Assembly (NCBI GenBank): GCA_903895515.1
Contig: CAITUB010000146.1
Location: 1 to 13,666 of the forward strand
Reading direction: 5' to 3'
DNA length: 13,666 nucleotides
Source of the DNA: an uncultured Acidimicrobium sp.
GTDB taxonomy: Bacteria; Actinomycetota; Acidimicrobiia; Acidimicrobiales; Ilumatobacteraceae
In this document: in pieces, positions 1 to 5,672 of the stretch
Layout of the letters: each line of letters starts with the position of its first letter
Position numbering within the stretch: position 1 is the stretch's first letter
Translations under genes and position numbers: made by a program
The notes under the pieces: generated by a model
Told to the model about the DNA's origin: nothing
What the model saw: the letters and a program-made list of their open reading frames with translations, nothing else
The model's database searches: none

Positions 1-349
1 CGAGTGCAAGTAACTCGTTTACGCGAAGAGTTTGTTCGTGCTTGGTCATGCCCCGCATTGAGTACGCAATGTTTTCACCAATAGATAGGTGAGGGAAGAG
101 TTGATTGTCCTGAAACACCAAGCCGATGCCGCGCTTATGAGTTGGAAGGTGCGTGACATCGGTTCCATCAACACTGACCGTTCCCGATTCTGCGCGTTCA
201 ATTCCTGCGATGACACGAAGCAGGGTGGTCTTTCCTTCACCGCTTGGCCCAACGAGTGACACCACTTCTCCCGTGGCAACTTCCAGGCATACGCCGTCAA
301 GAATCACTTCATTCTCGTAGTGAATGGTGAGGTCGTTGATTTTGAGCAT
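1..349 (-). CDS. thiQ: Thiamine ABC transporter ATP-binding protein, N-terminal part (cut by window edge)
   Basis: This is the ATPase subunit that would power thiamine import by ThiBP on the cytoplasmic face of the membrane. Only the first 116 residues are present; the reading frame is still open at base 1. A Walker A motif GPSGEGKTT lies at residues 34-42 and the Q-loop (VFQDNQLFPH, Q80) follows. The signature motif, Walker B and H-loop would lie beyond the edge. The ATG at 347-349 shares one base with the TAA of thiP (TAATG), so translational coupling is likely. No clear Shine-Dalgarno precedes it. The ABC ATPase call is certain. The thiamine substrate is inferred from the adjacent ThiP, ThiB and thiamine pyrophosphokinase genes, because the ATPase alone could be read as any spermidine/iron/thiamine-type importer ATPase. 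Confidence 0.9.
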   Translation of the reverse strand, partial: MLKINDLTIHYENEVILDGVCLEVATGEVVSLVGPSGEGKTTLLRVIAGIERAESGTVSVDGTDVTHLPTHKRGIGLVFQDNQLFPHLSIGENIAYSMRGMTKHEQTLRVNELLAL

Positions 350-1890
350 TAGTGAGTCTTGGTTCGTGTAGCGCGCGCAGTTTCTGCGATGTATACGGCA
401 CTAATGCTAAACACGAAAAACAGCGTTGAGAGTGCAAAAGCCTCAGCATGCTGGGTATCGCCAGGGCGAGAGAGCAGACGAGCAATAGATACGGGGAGGG
501 TTTCACTAGTGCGGCGAGTGAGGAAACTTGTGGCACCAAATTCGCCAAGTGAAACTGCTGCCGAAAGGGCGAACGCAGTTGCTAGGCATCTCCTCAATAG
601 CGGTAAATCAATGCGTACCCATTGGTCTTTCAAACTTGAGCCAAGTGTTGCTGCAGCATCTCGAAGATCTTGAGGAATTGCCTGGGCTACCGGTAAAACG
701 GTGCGAATAACCAGTGGAATTGCAATAAGGGAATGTGCAATTGGCGTGATCCACCATGTGGATCGAAACTCAATTGGACTGTGGTCGAACGTGATCAGGA
801 TTCCCAGACCAACGGTGACTGCAGAAATCATGAGAGGTAATGAAGTGATGGTTTCGAGTAGTTGAGACGATGTTGACTTGTAGGCAATTGCTAAAGCAAT
901 CATCGCTCCCACTACGGTGGCAATGAGCGATGCAACAATTGCAAACCTCGCGCTCACGAATAACGCATTCGTAGTGTCGCGAGACAACACGTGCGACCAG
1001 CCGGAAGCCGACCTCCATGCGACCGCAACGAGTGGAAGCAATGCGAGCACTCCAGTAGCAAGGGCAATGCAGGAAACTAGAACAATTTGTGCAGTTCCTG
1101 TCGGCCGAGCAGCGTGAACGTTGACAGTGAGTGGTGAGGTGTGGTGACGACCAAACTTTGTCCAGGCATACAACACGCCTACGAGGAAAATTGTTTGAAT
1201 GATGCCAATTGCAACAGCGCCATTCAAGTCGCCAAGTTGCACCGAGCGAACATAAATTTCAGTTTCAAGTGTTGAGTAAGCGGGTCCGCCCAGTATTCGA
1301 ACTGCGCCAAATGATGTAAAACAAAACAACGCCACTGCAGTACTCGCGAAACTGAGCGCCGGTCGAATGAGCGGAAAGGTAATGGTGCGAAACGTGTGCA
1401 CCGTAGAAGCACCAAGTGTGTGCGCTGCATGAATGAGTTCCTGGTCAATTTGGGACCACCGTGGCATTACAAGGCGAACCACCACTGCCATGTTGAAAAA
1501 TACGTGAGCAACGATGATGGCGAAAGCGGTGTAATGCAACTGACTAGGAAGCAATGCAAACAGTGCTGTTCCCACAACAACGGTTGGCAACAGGAACGGC
1601 GCTGTAACGAGTGCGAGGAGTAGTCGTTTTCCAATAAAAGAAAAGCGCGAAAGTACGAATGTCACTGGAAGTGCACATGCAACGGTGAGCACGGTGCTCA
1701 GTACGGTCTGCCACAGGGTGAACCACGCGATGCGTCTGAATCCAGAGCTTGAAATGACGTTGAGGAATGCATCGGCACTTGCACCACGCTGAACGATTAC
1801 CGCGGTTGGAATGGCCAAGAAAGTCAGCAAAAACGCCGCTGGAGCAATGATTAGCCACCGCGTGCTTGTGGGGTACGGCGAGGCAATCAT
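349..1890 (-). CDS. thiP: Thiamine ABC transporter permease, fused two-domain
   Basis: This 513-residue inner-membrane permease carries both halves of the channel in one chain, as ThiP and FbpB-type permeases do. Two binding-protein-dependent transport domains are visible. Each ends in an EAA loop that docks the ATPase: one near residues 151-175 (HAAHTLGAS...PLIRPAL) and one near 408-435 (DLRDAAATLGSSL...LPLLRRCL). Hydrophobic segments are spread over the whole length, about twelve in all by eye. The ATG lies 9 nt after the thiB stop, and the 3' end overlaps the thiQ start by one base, so it is part of one transcript. By sequence alone it could be an iron(III) permease of the same superfamily. 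The thiamine assignment rests on ThiB and on the kinase two genes upstream. Confidence 0.9.
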   Translation of the reverse strand: MIASPYPTSTRWLIIAPAAFLLTFLAIPTAVIVQRGASADAFLNVISSSGFRRIAWFTLWQTVLSTVLTVACALPVTFVLSRFSFIGKRLLLALVTAPFLLPTVVVGTALFALLPSQLHYTAFAIIVAHVFFNMAVVVRLVMPRWSQIDQELIHAAHTLGASTVHTFRTITFPLIRPALSFASTAVALFCFTSFGAVRILGGPAYSTLETEIYVRSVQLGDLNGAVAIGIIQTIFLVGVLYAWTKFGRHHTSPLTVNVHAARPTGTAQIVLVSCIALATGVLALLPLVAVAWRSASGWSHVLSRDTTNALFVSARFAIVASLIATVVGAMIALAIAYKSTSSQLLETITSLPLMISAVTVGLGILITFDHSPIEFRSTWWITPIAHSLIAIPLVIRTVLPVAQAIPQDLRDAAATLGSSLKDQWVRIDLPLLRRCLATAFALSAAVSLGEFGATSFLTRRTSETLPVSIARLLSRPGDTQHAEAFALSTLFFVFSISAVYIAETARATRTKTH

Positions 1891-1899
1891 GTAGTTGAT

Positions 1900-2958
1900 C
1901 TACTTAAAAACGATGGTTGACCACTCGTCGAGCCACGTTGCACGGTTTTTGGCGATCACATCGTACTCAACTGTGAGTGGGCTTTCTGGTCGCGAAATGT
2001 ACCGCGTAAACGTTTCTGGAACGGTCGCTTTTGCATTTACGGGAAACACAAACTGTGTGAGAGGGAGGTCACTTTGAAATGCGATATCAGTGAGGTAGTC
2101 AATAAGCATTTGCGCCTCAGCCTTGTGCTTGGTTCCACGCAACACTCCTGCATACTCAACTTGTCCAAAGCAGGTAAGGGGAGCAACACCAGTTGGTGCA
2201 ACATCTGTCGGTGGGTTTGAAAACAGCACTTCCGCGGCAGGGCTACTGCTGTAGCTCACCACAATTGGGCGATCACCTTTTCCGGTAGAGCCAGAGAACT
2301 CCGTGCTGTATGCCTGCGTCCAACCATCAACGACGAGTACTCCGTTTTCACGTAATGCTTTCCAGTAGTCCTGCCAACCAGTTTCGCCGAATTCGGCAAC
2401 CGTGGCCAGAAAGAACGCAAGGCCAGGTGAAGAAGTAATTGCGCTTGGCACCACGAGCAAGTTTGCATATGTGCTGCTGGTGAGCGCATCAAGTGTCATA
2501 GGAGGAGCGATGTTGTTGTTCTTGAACCACGCAATGTCGTAGTTAATGCACACGTCTCCAGTGTCAACGGGGGTGACCTCGTGTCCTGGAATGTTTTGTA
2601 CAACCGATTCGTTCATGGACGAAAGATTTGAGGTTTCGTATGACGAGAACATGTCGGCGTCGAGCGCGCGAGAGAGCAACGTGTTGTCTACACCCCACAA
2701 CACATCTCCCTCTGGGTTGCCGGCTGTGAGTGCGGCCTTGGTGATGAGCTCGCCGGCATCGCCACTGCGTACAACATTGACTGTGATTCCAGTTGCTGCA
2801 GTAAATGCATCAAAGATGCCCTCGCTAGGAGTGAAGGAGTCGTGAGCAAGCAGTGTCAGCGTTACTGGACCATTCGAGCTAGACGAACTGCCATCAGATG
2901 TTCCTGAACATGCGGCAAATAACAGCACGCTCAGTGCAATTGCGGAAAACTTTTTCAT
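1900..2958 (-). CDS. thiB: Thiamine-binding lipoprotein (periplasmic/surface substrate-binding protein)
   Basis: This 352-residue substrate-binding protein of the thiamine importer begins with a lipoprotein signal peptide. It has MKK, a hydrophobic stretch, then LLFAAC with the lipidation cysteine at residue 17, followed by a Ser/Gly-rich linker. The mature part matches the TbpA/ThiB pattern: LLAHDSF near the start, DTGDVCINYD, TSSPGLAF, GWTQAYSTEF and VVSYSSSPAAE, which resemble the regions of E. coli TbpA that line the thiamine pocket. I placed the start at the ATG at 2956-2958 because it gives a clean signal peptide and is preceded by a GAAAGAAG-like site. An ATG 15 codons further upstream (3003) would overlap the kinase gene and bury the signal peptide. 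The gene starts 13 nt after the kinase stop. A lipid anchor suggests a Gram-positive-type envelope, where a free periplasmic protein could not be retained. Confidence 0.9.
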   Translation of the reverse strand: MKKFSAIALSVLLFAACSGTSDGSSSSSNGPVTLTLLAHDSFTPSEGIFDAFTAATGITVNVVRSGDAGELITKAALTAGNPEGDVLWGVDNTLLSRALDADMFSSYETSNLSSMNESVVQNIPGHEVTPVDTGDVCINYDIAWFKNNNIAPPMTLDALTSSTYANLLVVPSAITSSPGLAFFLATVAEFGETGWQDYWKALRENGVLVVDGWTQAYSTEFSGSTGKGDRPIVVSYSSSPAAEVLFSNPPTDVAPTGVAPLTCFGQVEYAGVLRGTKHKAEAQMLIDYLTDIAFQSDLPLTQFVFPVNAKATVPETFTRYISRPESPLTVEYDVIAKNRATWLDEWSTIVFK

Positions 2959-2971
2959 GGGGGTACTTCTT

Positions 2972-3637
2972 TCAGTTGCTGAGGGCACTTGACTGAACGA
3001 CAAACAGTGAACCTGCTTGCAATGAAATTACTGCAGTTTCTTCAATGAGTTGGTTGCTAATTCCACGCGAAGAATGTGGGGCAAGTGTTTCATTGGTGAG
3101 AGTCCATTTCAAACCAGTAGTGGTGATTCCCGATGCGGCTCCGCCCGCAGCGATAAGCCCAACGTTTGAGCCTTGTTTGCCAGTTATAGACACTGAAGCA
3201 GGGCCGTGTATGAGGTGCAGTATGGAGTTGTCCCACATTGCTTCGATTGTGCATTTTCGCAAACCTGGGTTCTGCAACACAGCAAATACACCGAGCTCAT
3301 GGTCCAGGCGACCACCACCTTTAGTGATCAAGACGATCTTGTTGGCGCCCATCTCTACTGCTTTCAGTAGCGCAAGTTCGGCATCGGTGGAGTCTTTGTC
3401 GCGCGGAAGTTCGGTAATGGTGGTGCCGTTTGCTTCAACTGCCGCAAGAACTGCTTTATCAACAGAATCCATATCACCAATCACCACGTTCACTCGCAGT
3501 CCAAGGTCAATTGCACCGTGCAATCCAGAATCTGCAGCAATCACCAATTGATGTGCAGGAATGTATTGCTTAATTGCACGAGTAGGAGGGTTTCCTCCAA
3601 GCACAACGATTGCGGTAATTGAAGTGTGTGCAGTCAT
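2972..3637 (-). CDS. thiN: Thiamine pyrophosphokinase
   Basis: This 221-residue cytoplasmic enzyme would transfer pyrophosphate from ATP to thiamine to make TPP. The family signatures appear in order: AADSG (34-38), GDMDS (54-58), DKDSTD (80-85), GGRLDH (108-113) and, in the C-terminal thiamine-binding domain, SRGISN (190-195). The acidic clusters match the Mg-ATP site of the family, and the length is typical. It starts 13 nt after the cation transporter stop and ends 13 nt before thiB. Placing the kinase directly with the importer means imported thiamine can be activated at once, which points to salvage of preformed thiamine. No Shine-Dalgarno is seen before the ATG, so translation may depend on coupling. 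The symbol follows the B. subtilis name for this activity. Confidence 0.93.
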   Translation of the reverse strand: MTAHTSITAIVVLGGNPPTRAIKQYIPAHQLVIAADSGLHGAIDLGLRVNVVIGDMDSVDKAVLAAVEANGTTITELPRDKDSTDAELALLKAVEMGANKIVLITKGGGRLDHELGVFAVLQNPGLRKCTIEAMWDNSILHLIHGPASVSITGKQGSNVGLIAAGGAASGITTTGLKWTLTNETLAPHSSRGISNQLIEETAVISLQAGSLFVVQSSALSN

Positions 3638-3650
3638 GAGATCAATGATG

Positions 3651-4559
3651 TCAGCGTTTGATATCGGGCTCGATGTGAATGATTACATTAAATGGCGTCA
3701 CTGAACGAATACGAACTTCTGCTTGGTCAATGGCACGCGCCAATTCAGGAATTGAAATGCTTGGGTCAACATCAATTTTCGCCGCAACCAGCACATCGTC
3801 AGGACCAATGTGCAAGGTTTCCATATGAATGATTTCTTTGATGCGCGGGTCAACTTCAATCTGCTTTCTAAACTCAAGCTGCAATTCTGGATCAGCAGAC
3901 TCACCAATAAGCAGATGCTTCATTTCGGATGCCAGCACAATTGCTATTGCAATCAACAACACACCGATTGAAATTGATCCGACCGCGTCCCATCGAGGGT
4001 CGCCGGTATAGCGCGCCAGTAGTAACCCTCCAAGGGCAAGGAACAGACCGGTTTCCGCACCGAAGTCTTCAAGAAGTACCACGGGCAATTCGGGTTGCTT
4101 CGTAGTTTTGATGTAACGGAACCACGAAACCTTTGCTGGTTTCAGCTTCTTGGCTTCTTTCATTGCTGTACGTAATGAAAGAGATTCCAGCACAATGGCA
4201 ACACCCAGAATGACGAATGCCAGCGCAAAACTGCTCGTTTCCTGTGGGTGTCGAAATTTATGTACGCCTTCGTATAAGGCAAATACGCCGCCCAACATGA
4301 ACAGCACTAACGCAACGACGAATGACCAGAAATACCGTTCTGCTCCAAAGCCAAACTGAAATTGCGCGGTTGGTTGACGCTTTGATCGCTTCGCACCAAG
4401 GAGCAGTAGGGCCTGGTTGCCTGTGTCTGCCAGCGAGTGAACGGCTTCGGCGAGCATTCCTGCAGATCCAGTAATGAAAGCGCCAACAAACTTGGAGACG
4501 GCGATTCCGAGGTTGGCCGAAAACGCCGCGTAAATTGCCTTTTTGCTGCCTTCGTTCAC
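3651..4559 (-). CDS. Cation diffusion facilitator (CDF) family transporter, probably Zn(II) or another divalent metal
   Basis: This 302-residue inner-membrane cation/proton antiporter has a hydrophobic N-terminal two-thirds with about six segments, then a soluble C-terminal domain from about residue 220 of the kind that dimerises in CDF proteins. The metal-site pattern is HSLAD (H41xxxD45) in the second segment and EDFGAE (D165xxxE169) in the fifth. The fifth-segment site differs from the HxxxD of E. coli YiiP and looks more like the SLC30A9-type branch with LLED; this comparison is from memory. The start is GTG at 4557-4559 with no convincing Shine-Dalgarno. It heads the thiamine operon, only 13 nt before the kinase. 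Whether it has a role in thiamine use or merely shares the transcript cannot be told from sequence. Metal specificity is unknown. Confidence 0.88.
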   Translation of the reverse strand: MNEGSKKAIYAAFSANLGIAVSKFVGAFITGSAGMLAEAVHSLADTGNQALLLLGAKRSKRQPTAQFQFGFGAERYFWSFVVALVLFMLGGVFALYEGVHKFRHPQETSSFALAFVILGVAIVLESLSLRTAMKEAKKLKPAKVSWFRYIKTTKQPELPVVLLEDFGAETGLFLALGGLLLARYTGDPRWDAVGSISIGVLLIAIAIVLASEMKHLLIGESADPELQLEFRKQIEVDPRIKEIIHMETLHIGPDDVLVAAKIDVDPSISIPELARAIDQAEVRIRSVTPFNVIIHIEPDIKR

Positions 4560-4616
4560 CTGTTAAGGATGCCACAGTTAGGCGCTCCTAACCCTCATGA
4601 CGGTAGCCTTTTTTGC
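4560..4616. promoter_or_regulatory. Divergent promoter region between the CDF/thiamine operon and the nfuA-like gene
   Basis: These 57 bp separate the GTG of the CDF gene (minus) from the GTG of the NfuA-like gene (plus), so both promoters must lie here or inside the opposing gene. I see no strong -35/-10 pair and no Shine-Dalgarno close to either GTG, so leaderless or very short-leader transcripts are possible. The gap is too short for a TPP riboswitch aptamer, and no CTGAGA-type thi-box core is visible. Confidence 0.5.
4577..4592. repeat. 16-bp near-palindrome GTTAGGCGCTCCTAAC, candidate operator
   Basis: The arms GTTAGG and CCTAAC are perfect inverted repeats around CGCT, and only one base pair in the centre breaks full symmetry. 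It starts 17 bp upstream of the CDF start codon and ends 24 bp upstream of the NfuA-like start. That position would suit an operator controlling one or both divergent genes. No regulator is encoded in the window, so its identity is open; a metal- or Fe-S-responsive regulator would fit the neighbours, but that is a guess. Confidence 0.45.
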
Positions 4617-5252
4617 GTGAGCCCTTTCGCTAGCACTACCTCCGAGATTGACAAGACAGACTCGATCGTTTCAATTACGCCTGAAGCACATGTGAAGTTG
4701 CTTGAACTCCGCGACGCAGAAGCCGAAGGCGCACAACTTGGATTGCGCCTCGAAATTCTTTCTGAACCAGGCGAAGATTTCCGTTATGACCTGTCGTTTG
4801 ATTTTTTCACCAAGGCTGCTTTCAGCGATGAAGTACGAACAATTGATGGATTGAAGATCATCGTTCCTGCAAAAGATATTGATGCGTTTCAAGGCGCCAC
4901 CATTGATCACTCCGAAACACAAGGTTTGCTCATTCGTAATCCGAACAAGCCAAAGTCCCCGCAAATTGAGGGCCTTGTTCGCGACGATGAAATGTCGGCT
5001 GAAATTGAAACCATCGTTACTGCTGAAGTGAACCCGATGCTTGCAGCACACGGCGGATTCGTCACGTTTGCTGGCCACGACACAGAAGGAACTGCGTACT
5101 TCACCATGGGTGGTGGATGCCACGGTTGCTCAATGAGCCGTCAAACCATGCTTGAAGGCGTGCAGTCAATGGTGTCGGCAAAAGTGCCAACGATCACCAA
5201 GGTTCGCGACCTCACCGATCACTCAACTGGCGAGAACCCGTTCTTTAAATAA
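4617..5252 (+). CDS. nfuA: NfuA-like Fe-S cluster carrier (degenerate A-type domain plus NifU C-terminal domain)
   Basis: This 211-residue cytoplasmic protein would bind and deliver a [4Fe-4S] cluster to apo-enzymes. The N-terminal part (about 15-110) resembles a HesB/IscA A-type domain (SITPEAHVKLLELRD) but has no cysteine, as in E. coli NfuA. The C-terminal NifU domain (about 125-200) holds the motif MGGGCHGCSMSRQTM with the CxxC pair C168/C171 that binds the cluster across a dimer. I chose the GTG at 4617 because it gives a normal N-terminus just before the A-type domain. The open frame extends upstream to 4437, but that overlaps the divergent transporter gene, and its ATG at 4569 lacks a ribosome site. 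The 3' end overlaps the convergent SCP2-like gene by 8 bp. The symbol is given by architecture. Confidence 0.85.
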   Translation: MSPFASTTSEIDKTDSIVSITPEAHVKLLELRDAEAEGAQLGLRLEILSEPGEDFRYDLSFDFFTKAAFSDEVRTIDGLKIIVPAKDIDAFQGATIDHSETQGLLIRNPNKPKSPQIEGLVRDDEMSAEIETIVTAEVNPMLAAHGGFVTFAGHDTEGTAYFTMGGGCHGCSMSRQTMLEGVQSMVSAKVPTITKVRDLTDHSTGENPFFK

Positions 5253-5643
5253 ATACGGTTGACGCACGTACTGCATCAAAAATTGGGTTGAGTGCGGCGA
5301 AGACATCGCCAGCATCAATCAGTTTTTGGTGATCGCCCGTAAACACGATCAAACCCTTAATGAATGCTTCCTGCGCATTGATCTGCTCGGTAGCAATTCC
5401 AACAGCGGTTTCGTATGACTCGGTGAAGCGAACGTCTTCTGCTGGCGCTACGCCAGATGTGAAGGTAACGGAACCACTGCGAACTTGCAGGTGATAGGTG
5501 ACATCTCCGAATGGAGTTCCCGTGACTACTTGAGTGAGTCCAACGGTGTGTTGCGAAGCAAGTGTCGAAAGTGTGGAGTCTGCGCTCACACCGGCCGACA
5601 TGGCCGAGATCCATTCGGCGCTGAGATATCGAAGTGACGACAT
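5245..5643 (-). CDS. Small SCP2 sterol-transfer-like domain protein
   Basis: This 132-residue protein has no signal peptide or membrane segment. The N-terminus RYLSAEWISAMSAGV resembles the 'FLSPEW...LN' opening often seen in small actinobacterial SCP2-like proteins. It is followed by a beta-rich middle (TYHLQVRSGSVTFTSG) and a helical end with GLIVFTGDHQKLIDAGDVFAAL, which fits the SCP2 fold's lipid-pocket region. The biological ligand is unknown. The ATG at 5641-5643 has no Shine-Dalgarno and sits at the edge of a 13-bp inverted repeat (5615-5654). Its stop lies inside the tail of the convergent nfuA-like gene (8-bp overlap). It starts 29 nt after hppA on the same strand and is probably co-transcribed. 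Family assignment is moderate; function is not assigned. Confidence 0.7.
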   Translation of the reverse strand: MSSLRYLSAEWISAMSAGVSADSTLSTLASQHTVGLTQVVTGTPFGDVTYHLQVRSGSVTFTSGVAPAEDVRFTESYETAVGIATEQINAQEAFIKGLIVFTGDHQKLIDAGDVFAALNPIFDAVRASTVFI

Positions 5644-5654
5644 CTCAGCGCCGA
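5615..5654 (-). repeat. Perfect 13-bp inverted repeat spanning the start codon of the SCP2-like gene
   Basis: The left arm TCGGCGCTGAGAT (5615-5627) and right arm ATCTCAGCGCCGA (5642-5654) are exact reverse complements separated by 14 nt. In the minus-strand RNA this GC-rich stem begins 18 nt after the hppA stop. The AUG of the next gene (5643-5641) straddles the junction of the 5' arm and the loop, and the 3' arm is coding sequence. There is no U-run after it on minus, so it is a poor intrinsic terminator. It could instead protect the hppA mRNA 3' end, attenuate read-through, or hide the start codon. Confidence 0.75.
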
Positions 5655-5672
5655 TTTGGAACGCCTAGTTAC

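Noticed and set aside
2959..3003. Upstream ATG of ThiB at 3003
   Set aside because: It would overlap the kinase gene by about 30 bp and put 15 polar residues before a clear lipoprotein signal peptide. The ATG at 2958 has a plausible ribosome site.
4437..4616. N-terminal extension of the NfuA-like reading frame (60 more residues)
   Set aside because: It overlaps the start of the divergent CDF gene on the other strand, covers the only promoter gap, and its amino acids do not look like any part of the family. The GTG at 4617 gives a normal length.
4560..4616. TPP riboswitch before the thiamine operon
   Set aside because: The space is 57 bp and no thi-box core could be found on the minus strand; the aptamer alone needs about 100 nt.
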